Shown here: positions 8,184 through 15,219 of the stretch, piece after piece
How positions within the stretch are numbered: the stretch's first letter is position 1
How the letters are laid out: every line of letters starts with the position of its first letter
Origin: Bacteroides graminisolvens DSM 19988 = JCM 15093
GTDB taxonomy: Bacteria; Bacteroidota; Bacteroidia; Bacteroidales; Bacteroidaceae
Assembly: GCF_000428125.1 (NCBI RefSeq)
Contig: NZ_ATZI01000020.1
Span: 1-43,965 of the forward strand
Direction: 5' to 3'
DNA length: 43,965 bases
Translations under genes and position numbers: made by a program
The notes under the pieces: model-generated
The model's input: only the letters and a program-made list of their open reading frames with translations
The model's database searches: none
Told to the model about the DNA's origin: nothing

Positions 8184-8369
8184 AAAAAAAACGAGAATTC
8201 ATTAACTGAATTTCCCGTATCCCTTTAAGAAAAGCCAAATGGCTTTTCTTTTTTCTACCTTGTTACCTTAAAAACTCTAAAACCTAATTGTTATCCTAAA
8301 TCTTTTACCTGAAAACTATTCTCAAACTAATACCTGATACTTATTTGAGCGAAAATTAATTTCTTAATT
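8184..8369 (-). ncRNA. Candidate small RNA (promoter plus terminator, no ORF)
   Basis: A full promoter at 8376-8405 points leftward into a segment with no long minus-strand ORF. About 180 nt on, an imperfect GGGAAATTCA/TGAATTCTC hairpin is followed by eight T residues on that strand (8184-8191), giving a discrete transcript. It would hold the strong AAGAAAAGCC/GGCTTTTCTT hairpin (8227-8250). Ahead of that hairpin is a poorly structured tract with at least five AGGT or AGGA motifs. It is downstream of the LuxR gene on the same strand and convergent with the AraC gene. I could not match it to a named RNA family; it could instead be read-through or 3' UTR sequence. Confidence 0.45.
8227..8254 (+). 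terminator. Intrinsic terminator after the AraC-type gene
   Basis: AAGAAAAGCC (8227-8236) pairs perfectly with GGCTTTTCTT (8241-8250) around a four-base loop, and the T-rich run continues to 8254. Confidence 0.85.
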
Positions 8370-8375
8370 GCATTG

Positions 8376-8405
8376 CAAAGATATATAGATTATGGGAATT
8401 ACAAA
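8376..8405 (-). promoter_or_regulatory. Orphan Bacteroidetes promoter (-33 and -7)
   Basis: On the minus strand TTTG (8402-8405) is followed after 18 nt by TATCTTTG (8376-8383). This is among the best promoter matches in the window, yet no ORF lies directly downstream; see the candidate small RNA at 8184-8369. Confidence 0.6.
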
Positions 8406-8410
8406 AGCAT

Positions 8411-8431
8411 AAAGTGTAATATTGACACTTT
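8411..8431 (-). terminator. Weak hairpin just after the LuxR-type gene
   Basis: AAAGTGT (8411-8417) and ACACTTT (8425-8431) form a 7-bp stem six bases past the stop codon. The T tract on the minus strand is only three bases, so termination may be partial. It lies just upstream of the orphan promoter. Confidence 0.4.
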
Positions 8432-8436
8432 TTAAA

Positions 8437-9048
8437 TTATATGCCTTTCACCTCCCCTATTTCCACTAACTTATTAACAATTGCATAAATGGTAAGACCG
8501 GCTGCACTGTGTATCTGCAACTTCTTACTTATGTTTCTGCGGTGAGTAATTACTGTATGAATTGACAAATAGAGTTGCTCGGCAATCTCTTTATTGGTCA
8601 TTCCTTTCACTACACACACTACTATTTCTTTCTCTCGTTGGCTCAATGCTTCCTGGCTATCGCTATCGTCATCAGATTCAATGTTCTGCAGGCGACTTAT
8701 TTTATTGGATATCACCTCTAAGTCATCATAAACGGATATGGAATCATCATATTTACTCAATACAGAAGCATCGATAAAGGTACTTACTAATGCTATGACA
8801 CTGATTCCCTTGCCAATGGGGCTTTCCTTAAAACGGAGCACATCAAAGTAATTGCCGAAATTGGGACTCACAATCAAAATATCAATGGGTTGAGAGCGCA
8901 AGCAATCATTCAAAGCTTCTATAGAACCGAGTTCTACCGATTGCACTTTGAGACTAGGCAAACGTTTCAACGCAACCGACAAACCGCTGCGGATAATAAC
9001 AGATGATTCGGCGATAGCTATTCGGATCACCTCATTATTTTTAATCAT
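8437..9048 (-). CDS. LuxR/NarL-type regulator with degenerate receiver
   Basis: The 203-residue protein has the layout of a NarL-type response regulator: a receiver-like fold (about residues 6-118), an acidic linker (ESDDDSDSQ) and a LuxR HTH (about 135-197). The HTH reads LSQREKEIVVCVVKGMTNKE and continues with IAEQLYLSIHTVITHRRNIS. The receiver lacks the phosphorylation site: where Asp normally follows the third strand, the sequence is ILIVSPNF, with Ser61. The upstream acidic pair is reduced to AES. The protein is therefore unlikely to be switched by a kinase. Its start overlaps the hemerythrin stop by 8 nt, so the two are co-translated, and the hemerythrin may supply its signal. Confidence 0.9.
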   Translation of the reverse strand: MIKNNEVIRIAIAESSVIIRSGLSVALKRLPSLKVQSVELGSIEALNDCLRSQPIDILIVSPNFGNYFDVLRFKESPIGKGISVIALVSTFIDASVLSKYDDSISVYDDLEVISNKISRLQNIESDDDSDSQEALSQREKEIVVCVVKGMTNKEIAEQLYLSIHTVITHRRNISKKLQIHSAAGLTIYAIVNKLVEIGEVKGI

Positions 9049-9739
9049 GTCTCACCCTCCTCTCCAGTTTCAAAATGGCCGGAACAAAAATAAGATCTTC
9101 TACTTTACAGTGCGAATCCAACGCCTCTTCACAAGCGAAAATATCAAACAGAGCTGCATTGAGCAGGTTATTGTTTGCGTTAGAAGGACAATATTTGATA
9201 ATGATATTTTTCAATTCGGTCAGTTTCTCACTGATTTGGTCGTGGTGTTTTGAAAATGTACTGATCTGATAATTTTTTGGCGCCTGATTATGGAGCAAAT
9301 CATCAACATACTTGAAGACAGTCTTTTCTTCGTATTCCATGTGTTTCCTCACCTCGCTAACGTACGAGTCAAAGAAATTAAGCATGAGCACAACTACTTC
9401 CTTTTCGGAGTAGTCAATGGAGTCAAGCAATTTGCGACGAATACTCGGCAAAGAGAAATCAAGAAAATAAATATGTGATTGACGAAGATAATCAACCAAA
9501 GCGGGAATGGATATATCATCAGAATCATCATTCATTCGCGAATATCCCTCTTCAACAAAGTTCACCACCGTGAGAAAAGTACGGTAGTCAACCCCATTCA
9601 TCTGGCATACCTCTTTAACGGTTTTATCACCAAAGCCAAGCGAGAGTCCGAAACGGCTCATTACTTGTAACAAGGAATAGTTATCACAGATGAGATCACT
9701 CATCTTATCGGCCGGTTTGTATTTCTGAATTTTGTCCAT
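9041..9739 (-). CDS. Di-iron hemerythrin-domain protein, RIC/ScdA/YtfE type
   Basis: The start at 9739 (MDKIQKYKPADKMS) gives 232 residues, close to the 220 of YtfE; a longer in-frame extension to 9907 crosses the intergenic region and is not credible. Residues 11-60 resemble the ScdA_N domain, but the usual Cys pair is replaced by LSLGFG. The hemerythrin domain has candidates for all six iron ligands at YtfE-like spacing: His89, His133 and Glu137 (HMEYE), His165, His210 and Glu214 (HCKVE). RIC proteins repair iron-sulfur clusters after nitric-oxide or oxidative damage, or release iron. It is co-transcribed with the LuxR-type gene and divergent from flavodoxin, which fits a stress role. Confidence 0.87.
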   Translation of the reverse strand: MDKIQKYKPADKMSDLICDNYSLLQVMSRFGLSLGFGDKTVKEVCQMNGVDYRTFLTVVNFVEEGYSRMNDDSDDISIPALVDYLRQSHIYFLDFSLPSIRRKLLDSIDYSEKEVVVLMLNFFDSYVSEVRKHMEYEEKTVFKYVDDLLHNQAPKNYQISTFSKHHDQISEKLTELKNIIIKYCPSNANNNLLNAALFDIFACEEALDSHCKVEDLIFVPAILKLERRVRHD

Positions 9740-9783
9740 AAAATACCTATTATATATTAGTTGGTGCAAATTAACACATAATT

Positions 9784-9797
9784 TTGTGCGCGCACAA
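9784..9797. promoter_or_regulatory. Perfect 14-bp palindrome between hemerythrin and flavodoxin genes
   Basis: TTGTGCGCGCACAA is perfectly symmetrical and GC-rich within an AT-rich spacer. It lies 45 bp upstream of the hemerythrin ATG and about 100 bp upstream of the flavodoxin -7 element, where an operator for either gene would be expected. Its core GTGCGCGCAC differs by one base from the core of the palindromes at 16394 and 16475. Confidence 0.55.
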
Positions 9798-9874
9798 TCA
9801 CTAAAATTAGGTATTTTTCTCAAAATAACAATATGTAGGTACTCATAAGTTGTATTTCCACTATAAATAGGGAT

Positions 9875-9904
9875 TGAATAGTGATTATTTTGGCCATATA
9901 TTTG
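9875..9904 (+). promoter_or_regulatory. Flavodoxin promoter
   Basis: TTG (9875-9877) lies 19 nt before TATATTTG (9897-9904), a good Bacteroidetes -33/-7 pair. The ATG follows 29 nt later. Confidence 0.75.
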
Positions 9905-9933
9905 CACGTAACAAAATCAATTAAAAAGTAGTT

Positions 9934-10443
9934 ATGAGTAAAATAGGTATATTTTATGGTTCCACTACAGGAACTACAGAAGATGTGGCACGTAAAATCG
10001 CAGCAAAATTGGGCGTTGAAAAGTCTGATTTACACGATGCAGCCAAGATTTCGGAAGAGTTAGTTAACAAATATGATGTGTTGGTTTTAGGATCGGCCAC
10101 ATGGGGCGACGGTGAACTGCAGGACGACTGGTACGATGGTGTTAAAGTACTGAAAGCGGCCGGTATTTCTCACAAGTTCGTTGCGTTATTTGGTTGTGGT
10201 GATTCTGATTCATACAGTGACACATTTTGCAACGGCATGGGTAATCTATACGAAGAATTAAAAGAAACCGGTTGTACATTCTGCGGAAGAACTGAAACAG
10301 ACGGTTATACGTTTGATTCTTCAATTTCTGTAGTCGACGGCAAATTCGTAGGTTTGGCTCTTGATGAAGTTAATCAGGACGATTTGACCGATCAGCGTAT
10401 TGACAACTGGATTGAAAAGTTGAAAACAGAATGCCTTAACTAA
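9934..10443 (+). CDS. fldA: Long-chain flavodoxin
   Basis: The 169-residue protein begins MSKIGIFYGSTTGTTEDVAR; residues 9-15 are the FMN phosphate-binding loop. Trp57 in ATWGDGELQDDW and Tyr94 in GCGDSDSYSDTFCN are the usual residues stacking on the flavin. The insertion after the fifth strand (CGRTETDGYTFDSS) marks the long-chain class. It is a cytoplasmic one-electron carrier that can stand in for ferredoxin when iron is short. It has its own promoter and terminator and is divergent from the di-iron protein operon. Confidence 0.95.
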   Translation: MSKIGIFYGSTTGTTEDVARKIAAKLGVEKSDLHDAAKISEELVNKYDVLVLGSATWGDGELQDDWYDGVKVLKAAGISHKFVALFGCGDSDSYSDTFCNGMGNLYEELKETGCTFCGRTETDGYTFDSSISVVDGKFVGLALDEVNQDDLTDQRIDNWIEKLKTECLN

Positions 10444-10520
10444 ATATTAACAATAGATATATCCGTTATACATTTCGTCAAAGTTATAGTTGTTTTTCTT
10501 ATTTAACTTGTATTTTTTTC

Positions 10521-10552
10521 AAAGAGTGCCCTTAAACAAGGCACTCTTTTTT
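10521..10552 (+). terminator. Intrinsic terminator after flavodoxin
   Basis: AAAGAGTGCC (10521-10530) pairs perfectly with GGCACTCTTT (10540-10549), followed by further T residues. Confidence 0.88.
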
Positions 10553-10590
10553 GATTGTATGAAAGAGTAAACCTACTTTTTCCGGGGTGC

Positions 10591-10634
10591 CCGAAAAAGA
10601 TTAAAGCCCGATCGAATCACTTCGCCCGGGCTTC
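10591..10634 (-). terminator. Probable terminator of the MetE-like gene
   Basis: On the minus strand AAGCCCG and CGGGCTT (plus 10603-10610 and 10627-10633) form a stem with a roughly 16-nt loop, followed by AATCTTTTTC. It lies about 55 nt past the stop at 10689. Confidence 0.6.
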
Positions 10635-10688
10635 CTAAATAAACTTGGCAGAGTTTATTTCTTAGAAAATATACTAGTTATAAAGAAA

Positions 10689-11663
10689 TCATTCGGTCTG
10701 GCCCCACAGCTTTTTAGCAGCTATCATGGCCATGTCAATGGTAGTCCATTGTTTCTTAAGCGCGGTTTCATACGCCTCATTGGGCAACACCTGCGCATTA
10801 GGCACACATAAACTTAACCTGTTTAGTGCAATATAAGGTGTTACTTCGTCTATCTTTTCATAAATCTCATCCAGCTCATCGGGCATCGGATAATGTGACG
10901 GAATAAATCCGAATGTAGCTTTTTGCTCTTTGATGAACCACAGCAGACTTGTACGCCCGCAACATTCATCATCATAATCCAAGAAAAAAGCCTTCACTCC
11001 TCTTATGGCCGATAACATATCGACAGAAGCATGAAATGAGACATACAAATCAGCCGGAATTGCTTCCAAAACCAAATTATTCAAGGCAATACCTTCTTCA
11101 CAGACATTCCTCGAAGAATCATCAAACTGAATATACCGACATCCCGAATCATACAACTTCTGAATCAATTTACAGTAGCTTGCACTTATATCTGAGACTA
11201 ACAATTCTCTGTCTTCATAAAAAACATTCAACTGCTCAGCATCTGTTTTCAACACTTCAGACAATAAAAGTGAAGGTGCCGGCAAAACCTGTTTAGCAAT
11301 TACATCTCCCCCTGTGACGCCCGTCAGAAACATGAAACCATCAATAACAGGATGGTGATGAAAATCAATTCTTCCATTCAGACAAATACCGGTCTTCTTA
11401 GCGTTTACGGGTTGTACACCTTCAAAACTCCACATAAAGTCAAGCGGCCACATGGCATTACGAAAACGCCCGTCTGTAACTACTTGTAATCCTGCCGACT
11501 TAAGTCGTTCTACCAGATTGCGGATTTCAGCATCTTCCATAGCACGTAATGTAACCAAAGAAATCTGCTCATTCCGATATTGCTCGCGAGCTTCTTTTAA
11601 TGCCTGAGGCAAAAGAAACGCACCTGCAAGGTCAATCTTGAACGGAGGCCTGATGTTTTCCAT
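10689..11663 (-). CDS. MetE C-terminal-domain-like protein, riboswitch-controlled
   Basis: The 324-residue single-domain protein aligns by eye with the YxjG/core-MetE family (methionine synthase catalytic barrel): LKEAREQYRNEQIS, GLQVVTDGRFRNAMWPLDF, FFLDYDDECCG and a closing AAKKLWG are shared landmarks. Several positions normally conserved in that family differ. The metal-ligand motif HxC is HAS (His211, Ser213), the Glu in FLEYDDE is Asp229, the TDGE glutamate is Arg66, and the late Cys (Cys286, in LSLCVP) is shifted by one. The enzyme may have altered or lost zinc-dependent methyl transfer. The cobalamin riboswitch upstream still ties it to methionine or B12 metabolism. Its exact reaction is unknown. 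Confidence 0.75.
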   Translation of the reverse strand: MENIRPPFKIDLAGAFLLPQALKEAREQYRNEQISLVTLRAMEDAEIRNLVERLKSAGLQVVTDGRFRNAMWPLDFMWSFEGVQPVNAKKTGICLNGRIDFHHHPVIDGFMFLTGVTGGDVIAKQVLPAPSLLLSEVLKTDAEQLNVFYEDRELLVSDISASYCKLIQKLYDSGCRYIQFDDSSRNVCEEGIALNNLVLEAIPADLYVSFHASVDMLSAIRGVKAFFLDYDDECCGRTSLLWFIKEQKATFGFIPSHYPMPDELDEIYEKIDEVTPYIALNRLSLCVPNAQVLPNEAYETALKKQWTTIDMAMIAAKKLWGQTE

Positions 11664-11724
11664 ACGTAAAATATTAAATTGATTTTATCTTGTACTATAC
11701 CCTTAACCCACGAAGAATATAGAC

Positions 11725-11905
11725 TTCAAACAGATGGCAGGTCTTCTGACTTAGCTTCCGTTTTGATAAACCTTCCCGGCTAAGGCCAGTGGTTAAAGGG
11801 GTATTAATTATCAAAACGTTGAAAATAAAGCTTCACAGCAGCGGGACTGTCCGGGATTTACACCCGATTCCCTTTTAATTATCACTACCGAAAAGTAGCG
11901 ATAAA
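11725..11905 (-). ncRNA. Cobalamin (B12) riboswitch
   Basis: On the minus strand the core reads TTAAAAGGGAATCGGGTG, then AAATCCCGGACAGTCCCGC and TGCTGTGAAGC, the B12-box layout. A long stem (GTTTTGATAA 11760-11769 with TTATCAAAAC 11808-11817) encloses CCACTGG...CCGGGAAGG, and the element ends with AAGTCAGAAGACCTGCC. It lies between the promoter at 11919-11948 and the MetE-like gene at 11663. B12 should lower expression of that gene. No clear terminator hairpin with a T tract is seen before the ATG, so control is probably translational. Confidence 0.93.
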
Positions 11906-11918
11906 CCATTCCTAAATG

Positions 11919-11948
11919 CAAATATATGGAAAAGAATGAATAAGCAAA
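11919..11948 (-). promoter_or_regulatory. Promoter of the riboswitch/MetE-like transcript
   Basis: On the minus strand TTTG (11945-11948) is followed after 18 nt by TATATTTG (11919-11926). Predicted start is near 11912, just upstream of the riboswitch. Confidence 0.8.
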
Positions 11949-11992
11949 GCAATCTGTTGTTAATTAACACAAATAGCTAGTAGAATGTATTT

Positions 11993-12904
11993 TTAACATT
12001 TGTGCTCCGAACAAGAGTTTTCTACATCTTCAAACTCCAATGTCACGTGCCTGATTCCGGAGTTCAACAAGATGGTTTTCACCTCTTTCTTCACCACTTC
12101 GAGTACGCTAAAGTTTTCAATAACAATGTGTGCAGTCAGCGCCGTTTCCGTTGTACTTATGGCCCAGATATGCAAGTGGTGGCATTCTACAACATCAGCG
12201 ACTTCCATAATTTGCTCTCTGATTTTCTCTCCGTCAGTTCCTACCGGAACTCCGTCGAGCGACAGCCTGATGCTATCATGCAACAAAGACCAGGTAGAAT
12301 AAATGATAATACCAGCAATGACAATACCAATGAGAGGATCTATGATGGACCAGCCGGTGTATGAAATAAGTATCCCCGAGAAAACAACTCCTACGGAAAC
12401 CAACGCATCGGCAGCCATGTGCATGTAAGCTCCCTTCACATTCAGGTCTTTATCCTTGTCTTTCATAAACAACCAGGCAGTTATTCCATTGATAAACACA
12501 CCTACGCCGGCCGTCCACGCAATAGCCACACCCTCTACAGGTTGCGGATTAAAAAGTTTGCCCAAGCTTTCGCCCAAAATAACGCCGACGGCAATCAACA
12601 AAATAATCGCATTCAACAAGGAAACAAGCACCGTACTCTTTTTATATCCGTACGTGTATCTTCCATTCGGTGCGATTTGCGCCAGACGAAAAGCAAGCAT
12701 GGCCAGAATCAGACTGGCAACATCACTCAGATTATGTCCCGCATCAGATATAAGTCCTAGCGAATTATAATAGATTCCAATGCTAAACTCAGCAATGACA
12801 AAAGCAATGTTAAGTCCGATACCAATCAAAAACGACTTATTTAAAGACGTGATCACGGTAGTATGATCATGATGGTGGTGATGATGGTGATGTTCGTGTT
12901 CCAT
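11993..12904 (-). CDS. Cation diffusion facilitator (Zn/Co-type metal exporter)
   Basis: The 303-residue CDF protein starts with a run of histidines (eight in a row, residues 5-12), a cytoplasmic metal-catching tail. Six membrane helices follow. HNLSD in the second helix and HMAADAL in the fifth carry the paired His/Asp of the transport-site Zn ligands found in CzcD/ZitB-type exporters. The C-terminal soluble domain (about 215-300) includes VVECHHLHIWAIS, the dimer metal site of the family. It exports Zn2+ or a related ion by proton exchange. It has its own promoter (TATCTTTG at 12933-12940) and no operon partner. Confidence 0.93.
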   Translation of the reverse strand: MEHEHHHHHHHHDHTTVITSLNKSFLIGIGLNIAFVIAEFSIGIYYNSLGLISDAGHNLSDVASLILAMLAFRLAQIAPNGRYTYGYKKSTVLVSLLNAIILLIAVGVILGESLGKLFNPQPVEGVAIAWTAGVGVFINGITAWLFMKDKDKDLNVKGAYMHMAADALVSVGVVFSGILISYTGWSIIDPLIGIVIAGIIIYSTWSLLHDSIRLSLDGVPVGTDGEKIREQIMEVADVVECHHLHIWAISTTETALTAHIVIENFSVLEVVKKEVKTILLNSGIRHVTLEFEDVENSCSEHKC

Positions 12905-12932
12905 CAGACAAATTATTAGTTATTCAATGCTA

Positions 12933-12940
12933 CAAAGATA
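12933..12940 (-). promoter_or_regulatory. -7 element of the CDF gene
   Basis: Minus-strand TATCTTTG, 28 nt upstream of the ATG at 12904. Confidence 0.7.
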
Positions 12941-12999
12941 ACTTTATCTTAAAACATATCAAATACCTAGAAGTATGTATATCAACTTCGTTTTTTTTG

Positions 13000-13007
13000 T
13001 AACTTTG
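13000..13007 (+). promoter_or_regulatory. -7 element of the yjjP-yjjB pair
   Basis: TAACTTTG fits TAnnTTTG. It lies downstream of the in-frame ATG at 12975 and upstream of the ATG at 13041, so only the latter can be the start from this promoter. Confidence 0.7.
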
Positions 13008-13040
13008 CGACCTGAACTGATATTTCACATTTATTTTTGT

Positions 13041-13814
13041 ATGGACATTCACCACCAACTGAAAGAACTATCCAAGTTTCTGTCCGATTACTCCACCTCC
13101 TTAATGGCTGTAGGTGTGCAAACTTCGCGTGTTGTGAAAAATACCACCCGAATTGCCGAGTCTTTTGGATTCGACCTGGACATGACTATTTTTCAAAAAA
13201 CCATCATTATGACTTTGAGAGATGCCGACAACTCTCATTCGTATAGTACAGTAAGCAGGATCAAGCCTATGGCTCTGAACTTTGCCGTCAACTCTAAGCT
13301 AAGCACGCTTAGCTGGGAAGCCTACGACAACAGGCTGGGGCTTGATGAGCTCAAGCAGCGATACCATGAGATTATAAACAAACCGCGTGAAAGCAAATGG
13401 TTGGTTTTATTCCTGGTTGCTTGTGCCAACGCATCGTTCTGCAGGCTTTTCCAGGGAGACGTCACTTCCATGGGCATTGTATTCGTAGCCACCCTAGCCG
13501 GTTTCTTTGTTCGCCAATTCTTAATAGAAAGACATTGGAATCATTTAGCTGTTTTCATTATTTCCTCATTTATTGCTTCCATCATTGGTAGTACCGGTTA
13601 TTTGTTTCATTGGGGTAATACGCCCGATATGGCTTTAGGTACAAGTGTGCTCTACCTGATACCGGGCGTTCCATTGATAAACTCCATTATGGATATTATT
13701 GACGGACATGTATTGGCCGGAACCTCGCGATTTATTAATGCCTGCTTGCTCATTATCTGTATAGCAATAGGCTTATCGATAACACTTTTAATTACAGGAG
13801 TCAGCGCCTTATGA
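13041..13814 (+). CDS. yjjP: ThrE-family exporter, N-terminal half protein (YjjP-like)
   Basis: The start at 13041 (MDIHHQLKELSKFLSDYSTS) gives 257 residues. Residues about 1-110 are the soluble DUF1212-type region. About five membrane helices follow, with HWGNTPDMALGTSVLYLIPG and VPLINSIMDIIDG, the landmark of ThrE-type exporters. The second half of the transporter is a separate gene overlapping by 4 nt (ATGA at 13811-13814). Corynebacterium ThrE exports Thr and Ser as one chain; the split E. coli pair YjjP/YjjB has been linked to succinate export. Which acid this pair exports cannot be told. A longer in-frame start at 12975 lies upstream of the promoter and was rejected. Confidence 0.9.
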   Translation: MDIHHQLKELSKFLSDYSTSLMAVGVQTSRVVKNTTRIAESFGFDLDMTIFQKTIIMTLRDADNSHSYSTVSRIKPMALNFAVNSKLSTLSWEAYDNRLGLDELKQRYHEIINKPRESKWLVLFLVACANASFCRLFQGDVTSMGIVFVATLAGFFVRQFLIERHWNHLAVFIISSFIASIIGSTGYLFHWGNTPDMALGTSVLYLIPGVPLINSIMDIIDGHVLAGTSRFINACLLIICIAIGLSITLLITGVSAL

Positions 13815-14332
13815 TAGATTACGAATTTATTCAAGCAATCATATACGACGGATTGTTTGCCGCCGTTGCAGCGATAGGTTTTGCCATCATCTCTAATCCG
13901 CCTCGTAAGGCATTGGCTATTTCGGCATTTCTGGCTGCAGTAGGGCATGGACTGCGTTATTTCCTGCTACACACTGAAATGTTCACAATGGATATTGCCA
14001 CTGCATCATTTTGTGCAGCCGTATCCATTGGTTTGCTGGCTATTCCGTTTGCCAAATTCATCCATTGTCCGGCAGAAGTATTCTCCTTCCCTTCATTGCT
14101 CCCAATGATTCCGGGAATGTTTGCCTACAAAAGCATTCTGGCACTCACCAAATTCATGCAAAGCACGGATCAGACGGCTTCATTCAATTACATCGAACAA
14201 TTCTTCAGAAACGGTATAACCACCATTTTTGTATTGTTTGCCCTAGTTGTGGGCGCTGCCATTCCTGTGTTTATTTTCCACAGACAATCGTTCACCGCAA
14301 CCCGTTTTATTGATAAGCTGGTTAAAAAATAA
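13811..14332 (+). CDS. yjjB: ThrE-family exporter, C-terminal half protein (YjjB-like)
   Basis: The 173-residue membrane protein, four or five helices, matches the second half of ThrE (DUF3815/ThrE_2). FCAAVSIGLLAIPFAKFIHCP followed by FSFPSLLPMIPGMFAYKS carries the Pro-Gly motif seen again in the partner protein. The overlapping start (ATGA) shows translational coupling to yjjP, and the two should form one carrier in the inner membrane. Lactic, succinic or amino acids are possible substrates; the choice is not supported by sequence. Confidence 0.88.
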   Translation: MIDYEFIQAIIYDGLFAAVAAIGFAIISNPPRKALAISAFLAAVGHGLRYFLLHTEMFTMDIATASFCAAVSIGLLAIPFAKFIHCPAEVFSFPSLLPMIPGMFAYKSILALTKFMQSTDQTASFNYIEQFFRNGITTIFVLFALVVGAAIPVFIFHRQSFTATRFIDKLVKK

Positions 14333-14410
14333 AAAACAAACCACCGAAATGACTCACTAACAAAATCATTCCGATGGTTGTCCCCTTAAACACCTTTAAA
14401 CAAAATGGGA

Positions 14411-14465
14411 AAAATATGCCTCTAATAATATTAACTAACTAACCCTTTTAATCGAGGCATATTTT
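14411..14465. terminator. Bidirectional terminator-like hairpin between convergent genes
   Basis: AAAATATGCCTC (14411-14422) and GAGGCATATTTT (14454-14465) are perfect 12-bp complements with a 31-nt loop. The stem ends in T residues on both strands. It lies between the yjjB stop and the KDPG aldolase stop. Confidence 0.6.
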
Positions 14466-14474
14466 ATTACTGAC

Positions 14475-14504
14475 CGGCCATTTGCCTTTACAAGCAGATG
14501 GCCG
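14475..14504 (-). other. GC-rich hairpin after the KDPG aldolase gene
   Basis: CGGCCATTTGC (14475-14485) pairs with GCAGATGGCCG (14494-14504) with one mismatch. It is 15 nt past the aldolase stop but has no T tract, so it is more likely to protect the mRNA 3' end or help the neighbouring terminator. Confidence 0.5.
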
Positions 14505-14519
14505 CATTAGTAAATATCA

Positions 14520-15191
14520 TTATTTTCTAGCTTCAGCAATATAGCCGAAAGCTTCTTGACACTTCGCAACAATCCATCCCCAGTCCTGAGCATCAACGAC
14601 TTCTTTAGGGAAAAGATTAGAACCCATACCCACACAAGTAACTCCGGCTTTAATCCAAGCAGTCAAGTTCTCTTTAGTAGGTTCAACACCACCGGTAACC
14701 ATCAGCATAGACCATGGCATAGGAGCTTTCACGTTCTTCACGAATGAAGGACCGCCTACATTGCCGGCAGGGAATACCTTGCATAAATCGCATCCTAGTT
14801 CCTGAGCAAAACCGATTTCAGATACAGATCCGCAACCCGGAGTATAAGGAATTAAACGACGGTTACAGATTTTAGCAATTTCGGGATTGAACAACGGACC
14901 AACCACGAAGTTAGCACCTAACTGAATGTATAATGCAGCAGTACCCGGATCAACGATAGAGCCGATACCCATAACCATTTCAGGACATTCTTTAGCAGCC
15001 CATTTCACCAATTCAGCGAAAACATCTTGTGCAAAGTCGCCACGATTGGTAAATTCGAATGCACGAACACCACCGTCATAACAAGCCTTAACAACATTCT
15101 TAGCTACTTCTACGTCTTTGTGGTAAAAAACGGGAACCATTCCAGTGCTTGCCATTGCATTGAGCACCTGTATTTTATTAAATTTTGCCAT
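14520..15191 (-). CDS. eda: KDPG/KHG aldolase
   Basis: The 223-residue class I aldolase cleaves 2-keto-3-deoxy-6-phosphogluconate to pyruvate and glyceraldehyde-3-phosphate. The Schiff-base lysine is Lys138 in DLCKVFPAG, and the catalytic Glu is Glu46 in [19 protein letters not shown] and [12 protein letters not shown] form the phosphate-binding region. It follows the KDG kinase gene by 28 nt on the same strand and completes the hexuronate pathway with it. The stop lies next to two hairpins. Length is typical of Bacteroidetes Eda proteins. Confidence 0.95.
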   Translation of the reverse strand: MAKFNKIQVLNAMASTGMVPVFYHKDVEVAKNVVKACYDGGVRAFEFTNRGDFAQDVFAELVKWAAKECPEMVMGIGSIVDPGTAALYIQLGANFVVGPLFNPEIAKICNRRLIPYTPGCGSVSEIGFAQELGCDLCKVFPAGNVGGPSFVKNVKAPMPWSMLMVTGGVEPTKENLTAWIKAGVTCVGMGSNLFPKEVVDAQDWGWIVAKCQEAFGYIAEARK

Positions 15192-15219
15192 TTTCTTTTA
15201 TCAATTAATAGGTAAGATA

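Larger units (their letters stand above)
11664..11992. other. Long leader and promoter region of the MetE-like gene
   Basis: This 329-bp gene-free stretch holds, in minus-strand order, the end of the CDF gene spacer, a promoter (11919-11948), the cobalamin riboswitch (11725-11905) with a small 5' TACT/AGTA hairpin, and about 60 nt of AT-rich leader before the ATG at 11663. I see no separate small ORF in it. Confidence 0.8.

Noticed and set aside
9740..9907. In-frame 56-codon extension at the front of the hemerythrin gene
   Set aside because: It runs through the palindrome and the divergent flavodoxin promoter region and has no family similarity; the ATG at 9739 gives the expected YtfE-like length.
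12975..13040. Upstream in-frame start for the yjjP-like gene
   Set aside because: A good -7 element at 13000-13007 lies after it, so the mRNA would start downstream.
14334..14400. Imperfect ACCACCGAAATGA/TCATTCCGATGGT hairpin after yjjB
   Set aside because: It has two mismatches and no T tract; the hairpin at 14411-14465 is a better terminator candidate.
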